64,000 nucleotides of DNA from Rotaria sp. Silwood1 (Eukaryota; Rotifera; Eurotatoria; Philodinida; Philodinidae): the NCBI GenBank assembly GCA_905250075.1, contig CAJNOP010000009.1:477150-541149 (forward strand). Reading direction: 5' to 3'. The notes beneath the pieces are model-generated. The model made no database searches and was not told the origin of the DNA. It saw only the letters and a program-made list of their open reading frames with translations. The translations under genes were made by a program, and so were the position numbers. Shown piece after piece: positions 10,693 to 22,752 of the stretch; within the stretch, counting starts at the first letter, position 1, and every line of letters starts with the position of its first letter.

Positions 10693-13600
10693 CTATGTAT
10701 GAATTTTTCTATCTATTTCATTGTCATTAGTCGATGGCATTAATGAACTTGTTTCTGATGAAGTTTGTTGTCGAATAATTTCATTTATAGATGATATTAA
10801 AGGTGGAATATTTGTTACTAAAGAATCACTTGATATTTTAACTTGTTGAGATACTGATTCTTGTAAATTTATTATTTTTGATGTATTTATTAAAGATGCT
10901 GTAATTGTTTGATCTAATTCAAATGATATTTTACTATTTGTTAATTCTAAATTTTGAATTTTTTCTTGTAAAGTTTGTTGTTGTTTAATAAAATCCATCA
11001 ATGCTAAATAAACAAATAAATATTGATCTTCTGTTTGAACACTACCGGCACGTTCTTGTCTCATTTTAACAACAGTTGATGGTATATCAATAATTTTTTC
11101 ATTTAAATATCGTTTTATACCAATATCAATTGCACAAAATGTACCTGTACGTCCAATACCAGCGGAACAATGAAGAAGAACTGGAGATTTTGTTTTTATT
11201 AAATCTTTATAATATTCAACTTTTTCTAAAAATAATAATGCATCTTTTGTTCCACTTGGTATACCATGATCAGGCCATTTAAGATAATGTGCATGATAAA
11301 TAGTTCGAATTTCGGAATGATTCTTTTTCTTTAATAATAATGTTGTTATTATAAAACTATCATATTGATCAGATTTTTCATTTTGAATTTGATATAAACC
11401 ACTATTAAGATATTCTTTTGTTCTTAATGGCCAATATGGATAACATTTCATTGTACCGGATTCACGAATATTTGTTGTCATGACTATAATAGATATATTT
11501 TCTTGCCATATCATACGCCAAAAATCTTTAACTGTTGCTTGTAATGGTCCTTAAAAATTAAATTTTTAAATAATTCAAAATTTTTTGTTCTTTTTTTTTT
11601 TGGTCTACCTTGAGTAAATATATAAGCTTTTTCTTGATTATTATAACCACTAACATAATTAGCATTGATAAAATCATTTTGATCAGTATTATCTTGAAGT
11701 TTAACACGAGTTGATTCACCTGGTAGAACATCACGATAACGAGATTTATCAAGATTTTCTTCGTATCTAAAAGAAAATAAAACGTAATAAAGAGTAATTA
11801 AATTTAAAATTAGAAATTTATGTATTACTTTGCAACATGTGTATCCTTTGCTGGTGGATTTAGCATTTTACGAAATTCTTGTCTTATTTCAGAATTTGTT
11901 TTAGACAAAAATTCCATTTCATTTAATGGTTTATAACTATTTATTATTGGTGTTCGTTTAGTATTACATTTCAATTCACGACATTCGTTTTCATTCATAA
12001 TATTTCCTACATTATGATCATTTTTTTGTTTTTGATCCGTATACGAATAATGATAATTTTCATTTCGTTTTAATTGACTAAATAAAAAAAAAAAAAATTT
12101 TATTCTATATAAAGATAATAAAACAAAAATCAAGGATATATAAGAAATTAAACATAGTGTATCCGAGTAAGAATCTAATTATAAATTTTACCTTGAACTA
12201 GTACACACACTCGAGTGTGTTTTTGTCATTACTGACTTTGTAGAGAATTATGATAATGATAGAGAAAAAATTCTCATACATGTAAAATATTGATAATATA
12301 GAATGTCGATTAAAAGGAAGAATCGTTAATAACATTGATGAGAAAGACAATGATGAATATGCTTTATGATCGATGAAATAATATTACATGAAGTTAAACC
12401 TTGTCATTGATTATTGTTCATTGTTAAGAGAAAATCATCAGTCAATAGAGAATAGGGGAAAAAAAAAAAGAAGAGAATACGTGTAACTTGAGGTATAAAA
12501 TAGGAAAAGAAAGCATAACAAAATATTTAAGATAGTAGAAGAAAATAAAAGACATTTCTTATTTCTTTTTATCTACCTTTCATCTAGCAAAAAGAATGAT
12601 AAAATAGTATTTATACTAATAACGCTTACCAGAGATAAATAAATAATAATGAAACATCTTCGTCAATTGAGACAAAAAATAATGTGAGGGTTGAGTCTAA
12701 TTTCATGTATGTGGGTGTGACTGAACTGAAGACTAATTAGTCTCACATTTATACCTCAATGTCTCTTTCACTTGGACCCTTCCTATTGACCGAACCATCA
12801 CGGAAAACTACTCATTAGAATATCATTTTGTTGAAAAGTGTTTGGTCTTTGTTTTATTCTATTTGTAATTAATGCTGCTTCTACCTTGAATGACTTTTTT
12901 TTGCTCACTGAAACTCATCGAAACTTTATTTTCGAAACTATTATGAATGAATTACTTATAGTTTCTAATCTACATTTACCTCCACAAAATTCCGAATATC
13001 GATTCAGAAACAGCATAAAAATTTTGATTCGAAATTTTTTGCTAACATCCGGTAATCAGTTGAACAATGAAGAAACATATTGTTGAGAAACTTTCGCAAC
13101 ACTCATTATAAAAAGACGATCATGGAATAAATTAAAATTAAAAATTCAATTTCTTCTAAGGAAAATATAAATTCATACCATAACATTGTGAATTGATTTT
13201 GTTTTAAATGCAGCTGTCGTATAAAATATTCATACATCGACAAAGAACGATATTTCAAGTCTGCTGATAAGTTTGTCGATTAGTTCACAGGTGATCTCTT
13301 TTTTTTTTCTTTCTATTCTTTGTTATTTTTCTTAGTAAACACGTGAATCAAAAGTTAAAAATTGAAAATAATGATTTTTTTGCTCTCTTTTTTTAAAGAA
13401 AAACAAAAATCCATGAAAATACTTACTCATCAAAATTTTCTTTTCGTGATAATGATGATAAATTCATTGTAAGTGATTCTTCTTCAATAAGACTGTCATT
13501 AGATCGTCGGCGTTTATCATGATCATTCGATAATGATGATTCACGTTTTCGCATACGCACTTGTGATGATGATAATGATTCATTATTACGTTTTGAAGAA

Positions 13601-16600
13601 ACAAGTCGAACAAGTGATGATGGCGAAGGCGTTGTTATTGTTTTTGATGAAATGATCGATTTGTCTTGATTATAATGACCACTGTCAAAAAGAAAATTAT
13701 CATTCGTTGATTTTGTTGTCATTGGTTGATAATCAAGAGAATAATAAGAATAACATATTGAATGATTATTTGTTACTTTTGATAAACACATTTGATAACG
13801 AGTATGACCAGTAATTGTTGGATCATAAGTACCACTTAATGATATTGGAATATTATCTAATGAATAACCATATTGTGTTGTTAAACATTCACGTATTTGA
13901 TCTACTGTAAAGAATGTTACCTTAAAAAAAAGAAAATATTATATAGAATTGATATAAAAAAACAATATATACATTTTTATACAAGTGAAAATCGTGAATA
14001 ACTGAAAACAACATGCGTGCAATAGTGTAAAATCAACTAATTCTACTATTCTATTTGTCAGGTTAATATATACCGTATATCTTCTCACCCTATCACGCAA
14101 CTTTTGACTTAAAAAAATCGCGAGTACCTTATAGATTACTCTAAACCATTTCGGAGCTGATATAACAAATATATTTTTTAACATTGCTGGATAACCACCC
14201 TATATACAAAACAAAACAATAAGAACTAATTAAAAAGAAAAAAAAAACAAAACAAAATATAAATTACTTGAAGAAGTTTAAGAATTTTTTTACTAAGATT
14301 TATATTGAATTGTGATGTAGAACAATTTTGCATATCATAAATAAAATTTATACCATTTTGTTGAACTTCAATACTAAAATAAAACAAAAAAATCAAAATA
14401 AAACGATCACATTGAAAATTTTGAGACATAAAACAAAATATTTCTTTATGTTTTTAACTTTCTTAAAAATGTTTTCGAAGAGTTAAAAGTTACGAATGAG
14501 GATCAACATACCATTCACTTGTCGAATATGAGCTTAAAAATGTTATCTTAACTTTTTTTTCGAGACACGTAAAGAAATTTTTGAAGACTCAAAAAAACCT
14601 AAATTAAATGGTGAATCAATAAGCTTTCGGTAACTTCTCTAAGTTCTTTTTCGAAGAAACCAGTGGGTTATTTTGTTGAATAGATACATTTTTTACAAAA
14701 TCATCTTTTGGTTAAATATGAGAATTTAAGAGAAACAAATATTGAAGTGACCTATAGAAAAATAAACAAAAACTCGAATAGTATATTTCGTATGCTGACT
14801 TCTTCTCTACGCATTGATATATTAATGTAGGTGTTACCATTTATTTTTTGAATATAAAAGTGTAAGGAAAATATTTTCGTTCAAATTATTGATCATCTCA
14901 TTAGTCTGAATAAAATTTCGAAGCCTACATTTAGAACGAGCATAAAACTCAAATCATAAACTATAGTTTTTGACTTCTCGAAAATGCTTTCAAGTTATTC
15001 ACAAAGTGAACAAATATTTTTCTCCAAAAATTTTTGATTCATCTATTAATTTTTATTAATTTAACCTTTCAGTTGCAACATCAAGTTGACAAACTAATGC
15101 TTGTAATGTAATTAATTCATAATCTTGTTGTGAAAGTGAATCATTAATTGTTGAATAATTAAGATTTGATGCTGTAAATACAACTGTTAATGGTTGATTT
15201 GGTAATTGTGACTAATTTATAAAAAGAAAAAAAAAAGCTATTTATAAAATTATATTATATTAAAATACCAGTTGAAAAAATTTGCTTGATTCAATTTCAC
15301 GAATAAGATAAGGATTTTTTATCCAAATACGATCAAGTTTTTCTATTTTACGAAGATGCTAAAAAGAAAATCATGTTCATGATTTATAAGTAAAAGAAAC
15401 TTCTATTAACCTCATGCATTTTATACAAATCAATTGCTCGATTAACATCATATTTAGTCGGAATTAAAAATTTCATAGCTGTATTCCATTTTACACGTGT
15501 TTCTTCTGTTGTTGAATTTACTGACCATTCCATATGTTTAAGAAATTCTTCAACTGCCTAAATGATATAAACAAAAATAAATGTCTATTCATCAGATAAC
15601 ATAATAGAATATTTAATTGATTGTTTTATTCAACACAGCTCGTAATGAACTATGTGATCCAAGAATATGTTTTTCTCATGGCAAGCGAGGTCAAGTTCTC
15701 TGTCAGATTGATCTGACTTGGTGTTTTTATGCTAACCTTGCATCGAAATTTATGCCTATCTTATGTGATAGATATTATCAAAGAAATTTATGATAGAAAA
15801 ACTATGGCATATTCAAGTACGAATAATACAATAAACCATAATAATTGATTAAACGGATTGTCAAGCTCGTTCATATGTAGTATATCAATTATATTAATTT
15901 ATGTGCTAATGTAATTGACAGAAAAAAAAAGTATACGAAATAAATGAGTTTTGTATCATTTTCTACTCGCTTTTGATAATTCAATGAGATAGTACACAGT
16001 TAAACATAGTTAGTATATAGAAAGAAGAGTTTTTTAATATCTAACTCATTCTTTACGAACAACTCGGATTTGATGTATCATATGTATAAAAGCACAGCTA
16101 GACCATAAAATATGATGCATCCAACATATTTTTCTTTAAAAACATGAGTCATTTTCGATTATGTGTTACTTCACTGGACGACCAAAATGGAAAAAAAAAA
16201 CTTTTACTCTGAAATCTAGTATATTTTCCATGACTTTTCTCTAATAAAAAATTCAATGGTGAAGAACAAAAAGTTAAGCATAGTAATCATTATAAAGTTC
16301 AAATACTTTTAAACATGTTTTATTTGTACGTTTGACTCAATAAACAATTCAATTGCGACAATCTAACCTATACATCCTGGTTATTTGTTTTCAAGAACAT
16401 TGCTAATTACCAAAATGATCTTCGAATTTTATTGGTAAAATAATTTTTATAAACAAAATTTTCTGTGAACCAATTTTGAGCCCTGTGACGTAATATTTTT
16501 ACCTAGTTTTTCTTTTGTAGCAAGATGTACACCTATTTTTTTAGAAATATGTACTCATAATACGTAGTACGATAATATTAAACTTCGGGAAAGAACGACC

Positions 16601-17898
16601 TAGTCATTGGAGCGGCACGGCTTTCCTACTGAATAAAATAAACGTGATATTTTATAGTTCAAATAAAATTTTATAAACAGATTTTTTTTTCTGCGTAAAA
16701 ATAAACTTCAGTTGTTGAACACTGTTCAATAGAGATGATCAGTATTATAAAATCAAAGCTTTTAAACTTCTTAATTATTAGATGAGTTCCATTGGTTTCC
16801 TGTGTAATCAACAACTGAATATCATATTTATATTTTCTTATTTGAATATTTATTTATTTCCTAAAGTTAGTAGATATGAATATGGCTCCGGAAAATTCAG
16901 CTAAATGCATTATTACAATTATTGAATTATGAAAAACTTCCTGTTTCATATCTTCATGTATCTAAAATAAGATTAGATGTTTTATTGTGGGTATAACAAA
17001 AAAGACTTTTTTTTAATTAAAATAACTATTTATAGCCCCAAAAAAAAACCCACATAAATAAATAATAACGTCTATAAGCTTATCTCTTATGAGACTAAAG
17101 AAACAATATCAAAGTCATAGTCTCAAGCAAAAATTCTTTTAGGTATTCGTTATACTCGTAAAGTTTTCTTATTCAAGAAAAAAAAATATGATTAATGTAA
17201 CTACTGACAAAACAAATAGTCTTTTTTAAAAGTACTATTCAAAGACAGCGTTTTTCAAAATAAAAACTTTTCTTTTGTTTTTACTTTCTAGAGAAATCTC
17301 TATATTTCATAATCCCATTTATATATTGTCATGTATTTTCTTTCATATCTAATGTTCAACAAAAAAAGAAAAAGAAAGATTTCTCTTTCGTGTCAAAAGA
17401 GACACAAAGTTTTTTTTTCTATACATGCACGCAAGCACATTTTTTTCTGTCTATACATACATGATTAGATTGTGTATAAGAAGTGTGATCGGTCAAAACG
17501 TCACTCAATGGACGATATCTTAGGAGACTGACAGAAGATTTATTACGCATATTACTACCACCTATAACATTGCTTGTTTCTCCTCCAGCTACAGCATTTG
17601 TCATTGACGATGTTTTAAAAGGTTTCATTGCAAACGAACGAATAAAAGTGAATATATCAGAAGAACCAGAATGTCGATTATGAATTGAATTCGATAATGA
17701 ATGAGATGAAGGCAAATTTGTTTGTGTTGGATATTTAACACGTCGATTATGAGTAGTTGTAGACATTGATGGTGAATTTAATACTGTCGATGTTGTTGGA
17801 GGATGATTTATAGAGTCTTTACTTAATTGAACACGAGTTGATTCATATAGAGAACATTGATTTTTAAAACGATTTTCATCTAATACATCCGTAGCCAT
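10693..17898 (-). CDS. PTPN9: PTPN9/MEG2-like CRAL-TRIO and protein tyrosine phosphatase
   Basis: Ten exons: 17461-17898, 15411-15557, 15269-15358, 15066-15211, 14268-14373, 14074-14199, 13427-13920, 11829-12077, 11609-11766, 10693-11549; total 936 codons plus stop. Exons 2-7 encode a CRAL-TRIO lipid-binding domain (NGINFIYDMQ, GGYPAMLKNIFV, APKWFRVIYK). The last three carry a complete phosphatase domain: SRYRDVLP, WPDHGIP (743-749), the P-loop HCSAGIGRTG (Cys779, Arg785) and the Q-loop QTEDQY. This pairing is diagnostic of PTPN9, which acts on secretory vesicles and dephosphorylates phosphotyrosine. A long Ser-rich insert sits between the two domains, so it exceeds the usual roughly 590 aa. 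A C-terminal helical tail follows the catalytic domain. The first exon (Ser/Thr-rich, ATG at 17898) is joined on phase and donor quality only, across 1.9 kb, and is the least certain part. Confidence 0.85.
12192..12229 (-). CDS. Alternative first coding exon of the PTPN9-like gene
   Basis: A minus-strand ATG at 12229 opens 12 codons plus two bases, ending at a good donor (AAG before GTAAAA). It splices in phase to the exon whose top is 12077, giving a start MTKTHSSVCTSSS before QLKRNE. Used as an internal exon it would bring in a stop from either nearby acceptor, so it makes sense only as a first exon. The product would contain the phosphatase domain without CRAL-TRIO, that is, without the vesicle-lipid module. 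Transcript evidence is needed. Confidence 0.5.
12230..13426. other. 1.35-kb intron region of the PTPN9-like gene
   Basis: It lies between the last CRAL-TRIO exon and the first phosphatase exon. It would hold the promoter for the internal first exon at 12192-12229 if that exon is used. An 82-codon plus-strand frame here lacks an ATG start and looks accidental. Confidence 0.5.
15558..17460. other. Long 5' intron of the PTPN9-like gene
   Basis: No gene is seen. A plus-strand stretch at about 15640-15790 is richer in GC and open (starting near NELCDPRICFSHGK), which looks like a fragment of older coding sequence. The rest is AT-rich. Confidence 0.45.
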
Positions 17899-20205
17899 AG
17901 TAGTCGTTTCTTTTGCTTTGTAAGTTTTATATTTTGATTGTTTGTTTTGTATCTTTCACAATATTAAAGAGTTAGAGGAAATAATGAGTATAAAGTAAGT
18001 AAAAATAGTGTAAGTGTAATGTAATGAGAATATAAATATAGAGTAATTTTGTATTCTTTTCGTTCGATTTAAAAAAAAGTTCAGGTATATGAAGCAGATC
18101 TATTCGCAACACGACGACGAAAAGTACGATGTTTATTTAGAATTCGGTTCGTTTCTTCTCTTGTTCTTTTCTCCTCCCTTTTCTTTTCTCTTGTCATGCA
18201 GGTGAAAGAGAAAAACCTGAGCCTATAAGTGTTCTCTCTCTCTCTCTCTCTCTCTGTTTGTGTATGTATGTCTATTCTTTTGTATTGCACATAAATCGAG
18301 TGGGTTTCACATGCTCCGTCGTCCTTTTTTTACTTCATCATATTGTGTCCGATTGCATGCTTGCGTGCATACGGACAAGGCGGTATCTATGAGTTCAGTT
18401 TTTTTGAGGGAAGATTGTCATGAAAAAAGAAATGATGATGAGAAAAAGAGACATGTTTCTATATATCTATTCATCATCCGACAAATTACTTGAAGATATA
18501 AGTTTGCCGGGTAACTAAATCAACAATAGGGGTACGCAAAAAGATGAGTTAAATATTCATTCTCTTTCTTTCTTGCTTTCTTTTTTTTTTGTTACGTCGT
18601 ATTGATTAACAAAACATTACGAATAAAAACAACAAAAACATGAATGAACATTCATTCTGTTTTGATCCTATTCACCTAATCGTATTGTGTACCTATATAT
18701 ATATGCGACGGATAATAAGTTCGTCAATAACATTCCACGCATGTTTTTTTTGGGTATAAGAATACTTGTCATGTATAATCAAAGATTTTTCTTTTGGTTA
18801 TAATTAATACTCACCTCATCAAAGGAATGATGATTAGATGATGATAACATTTGATGATGACAAGCGCAGAGGTTAAGAAAATCGAAACATTTGCTCAATA
18901 ATTGTCGTGCTCTCCTTGCTAGCAGCATTCATTTGTCATTTTTTTCCCGACAAAAAAAAAGAGAAAATGATGCTAATGTTCAATATGCATAAACGCATGC
19001 GCCTTCAATTTGACCGAGTGAGCGATGCCATCGGCTAAAAGGAGAGAAGGACGAAAGGGAGAGGGAGAGAGAGAGAGAACGAGTGAAAATGAAGAGTACT
19101 ATTGCTTCTTTCTTATGCTTGTGGAAGTGAGTGTCAGTGAATGTAACAACATAACTGTCTTTACAAAAAACTTCTCCCGGCGGCATTACTCAACAAACTT
19201 ACGTACGTCTTCTTACTCTCACTGAATATCCATCATTACTATATCAATCCATAACATAAATGAAAGCTACGTAATAATAAAAATAAATACTTATCTAAAA
19301 GTTCTATCAATCTTTTATTCATCTATTTCTATTTCTAAGAAAAAGAATCAACAATTTCTGTTTTTTCCATTAATTCTAATGTCATAAGTTCTTTCTATTG
19401 ATAATTCTATTTTATGGTTAATTACAATCATCGTTTCCATTATCAATCAATAAAATATTCATAGTTATACCAATAAGAAATATCAAATATGAATTTTTTG
19501 ATTTATTATTAAATCAGATGAATATGATCATCATTATCATCTCCTTCCTTTTTTTCTTTTCATTTATCATATAGAAATCCTTGACACACCGGATGTACTC
19601 AAGCCAATGGCTATCATAAAATAATACTTGTATTTCTCTAAGATAGAGTATTCCCAAATGATTATATATATATATATGTATTTATTTATTGATTTAAACC
19701 TATGACGTATAGTAGACAATGTTTATTTCTATTTTATTAATTAATTCTTTTTTTTTGATAATAATTTCATGCGAAAAATATAAACAAGTTTCGCAATTTC
19801 TTCTTTGAATAATTCTATTTATGAATCGACACAAAAAATAGGAAAAGAAAAATTAGTTAGTAATAATGATAAATAAAGCAAAGCGAATGAACACAAAAGA
19901 AAAAAAAACACGATAAGTGAGAACAACATAACTTTCATTATTTGATATATATTGAGCCAAAATCCCAATGCCACTGTTATGATGAGTGTAAATTACGTTA
20001 TACAAAAAAAAAAAAAACAAAGAAAAAGACAAAAAACTAAGTGTCAACTTCATCTGAACGGTGCAATATGGCTCGATTTTCATAACAAATAAACGAGCAA
20101 AACTCCTGAGATATACACATATAATGAGTATTGCATTAATCTAAATTTTGATTTTATCTACAGATTTTTTTAAAAACACACACACACACAGACAAACACA
20201 TAAAT
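17899..20205. other. Intergenic region with simple repeats
   Basis: It separates the PTPN9-like gene from the 3' end of the Shc-like gene, both minus strand. It contains a TC run at about 18233-18255, a GA-rich run at about 19059-19078, and short TA and CA runs. Open frames here are built on those simple repeats. No gene is supported. Confidence 0.6.
18233..18255. repeat. TC dinucleotide microsatellite
   Basis: About eleven TC units in the region upstream of the PTPN9-like first exon. Confidence 0.9.
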
Positions 20206-22752
20206 TCATTTAGAACGTAGAACAGGTGTTTGTAAAAGAAGTTCACTATCAGCAGATACAATAGGAATATTGCCTGATTTATGATATGATATAAGATGTT
20301 GAATAGAATCAAATTCATAATCTTTTGTACGAATCTATATTTATATAGAGAAAATATAAAATAAAATTCTATTTTAAAATTCTTATTTATACTTACTATT
20401 CCTTCTGGATCAACAAGAAGTAAATGTTTATATTGATCTTTATAACGACCTGACAGAATATATTGACCAGGAATTTTTGCACTTTCACGTACAAGAAAAT
20501 CACCACTATGATGTAATAAAAGTTCAGCCTAAATAATAAAAAAAAATGTATATCTTTCGTTATCTTCTCTAATTTAAACTATCTTTTAAAATATCTAAAA
20601 AATAATCTATACATACTTCATCACGACTAATCTTGCCATGAAACCATTTTTCTTTGTAAACATCATGACTGTTCATTGTATTCCAATTTCCTAAATAATA
20701 AAAATATACAAAATTTATTTAAATTCAATATATATTTAATTTTTATATATTCATACATATAAATAATACCCATTTATCTGTAGTAATAAGAAGTTCTACT
20801 ACTAGATAAAAATTACATAAACTTCAATCTTTCTACTTAACATTTTAACTACAAAATATAGTTCGATAAAATTTGTTCGCAAGCATCAACTTGAAGTCGA
20901 TAGACATTAATGAAAAGAAGTCAAGGTGAAAACGCTAATTGTTTCCTTAGAGTTCACAAAAGACTTTTTTTTTTTACACTTTTTCACTATTTAAATACGT
21001 TAACTTCCAATTTCTGATTAACACATAAAATTTGTATGTCTATATTATGTCACCGATACAATACCTCGATTTACTCTAATCTTAAAGCATAGAGAAACTT
21101 CCATTATCTGGTTTGATACAGAATTTTTATTGCTAATAAAAACAGCATTGAGCTGTCGAATAAATAATCTAACGTCATTAGCTTTATTTTCTATATTAAG
21201 ATATTCTTTTCTGAAGAAAAAAAAAATCTATATTGACCTTTGAGTTTCTTTACAGGAACGTCGAGCAAGTCTTTACGATTACTCTATGTTAATATTCAAA
21301 CTGAAATTAAGTTCAAGTTCGAATTAAGGAAGAAGTTTATATTACAACTCGAATTAGTTTGTAAATTGATGATGGATTAAGTGAACCGAAAAGAAGCAAT
21401 GATATTTCATTTAATACAATTATCAGTTAATCAATTAGATTAAAATATATGAACTAACCAACGATTTGTATACACAAAATAAGATGCTAATATATCTGAA
21501 TGATTATTTTAAAAAGGAAAAAAAAAAAACGAGAAACAACGAATAATCGGAAATTGAAGCTTTAATATATTTATCTCGTTCTTGTTTTACATGCAAATAA
21601 AAATACCAAACATGCAACTATTTTCGTAAATGATAGCAAATGCTTATCTTACAATGTTTTTAAAACTATATTAGATGCTTAACAAAAAGAAAATAACACA
21701 TATATGAAAATCACTTGTTTTTAATTGATATAAATAAATATATATATACAAGAATATTTACACATACCTTGTGTTTGTTGTTGTGGTTGATTATAATGAG
21801 GAATAAAACGTTTAAGATTTTCATCCCGTTTCTATGATAAAAAAAAAAGATAAATATATACTTTTTTTGAATATATAAAATTTTACTTGTTGAAGAAATT
21901 CATCATGTTCAAATGATTTGATTACTCTAAATAAAATAAAATTTTTTAATTTAAAATAATAAATAAATTTCTAAATTAAAAATAATTTTCATACCCTTGT
22001 TGATCATTTCCTTGTTGTAATTGCATATATTCATTATAACGTAATTCAAATGCTTGTCCAATTGTTGTTATAACATCTAATGATTCATTTTCTTCACATG
22101 AAAGTACATGACATGATCGTTTATTCATATTATCTTTTGCTACATAAGCTATATAATCTTTTGTATCCTAAAAAATCAAACAAAACAATACAAAAAAAAA
22201 ACATATCATTAAAAACAATTCATACATGTTCTCCAGCACTTGCAAATGAAATTCCTTCCATTTTATGTGAATAAAGTATTTGTGAATCACTTAATCGTTT
22301 AACTATAAGTGCATCAGTACTAATTGTTAATTGAACAGGTGTATGACTATAAGTTAAATTTGGTTCTGTTGCAATTTTTAATTGTCCTATTGATGATGAT
22401 TCAGGCTAAATAAATATTAATGTTGTAATATCGATTTATAAATATAAAATATTTCAATTACTTTACGTCGTTCTTTTAATAAAACACCAACTGCTGTACA
22501 CACTAAACGAATAGAATCACGTGCAACTCGTGTACGATTATCAAAATCAAGTGTTTTCATTGAACAAAGTACTTCAACAGATCCGATATACTTTAAAAAA
22601 AAAAACGAAAAACCAAAGATTAATTCATATTAAAAAAAATAAATATGAAAAATAAACAATATCTTTACATTAACATTATAATTAATGCCATGACCTGATA
22701 AAAGATCAACATTTGAATGTAACCAACGTGCATTATCATCAATAGTTGCCAT
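20206..22752 (-). CDS. SHC: Shc-like PTB-SH2 adaptor protein
   Basis: Nine exons: 22669-22752, 22462-22590, 22226-22405, 21995-22167, 21887-21926, 21768-21831, 20617-20690, 20397-20528, 20206-20334 (334 aa). Residues 1 to about 185 match the Shc PTB domain ([53 protein letters not shown]). Residues 239 to about 325 are an SH2 domain ([15 protein letters not shown] with the phosphotyrosine-binding Arg262, [10 protein letters not shown]). The order PTB then SH2 is specific to Shc, which links activated receptor tyrosine kinases to Ras. The CH1 linker is only about 50 residues. No Tyr-x-Asn Grb2-binding site is present in it or elsewhere. There is no N-terminal CH2 extension; the ATG at 22752 is 28 codons before the second exon. 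Confidence 0.92.
20789..21304. repeat. Dispersed repeat family A, copy 2, inside a Shc intron
   Basis: Aligned by eye with 2018-2734, in the same orientation, with about 200 bp missing relative to that copy. It sits inside the 1.08-kb intron 20691-21767, which is by far the longest intron of the Shc-like gene. Insertion of this element largely explains that intron's length. Confidence 0.7.

Noticed and set aside
12838-13086. 82-codon plus-strand frame inside a PTPN9 intron
   Set aside because: Non-ATG start, no family signal, and lies within an intron of a well-supported gene on the other strand.
18081-19225. Several 60-80 codon frames rich in Arg/Glu or Ser/Leu
   Set aside because: They are built on TC/GA simple repeats and overlap each other on both strands.
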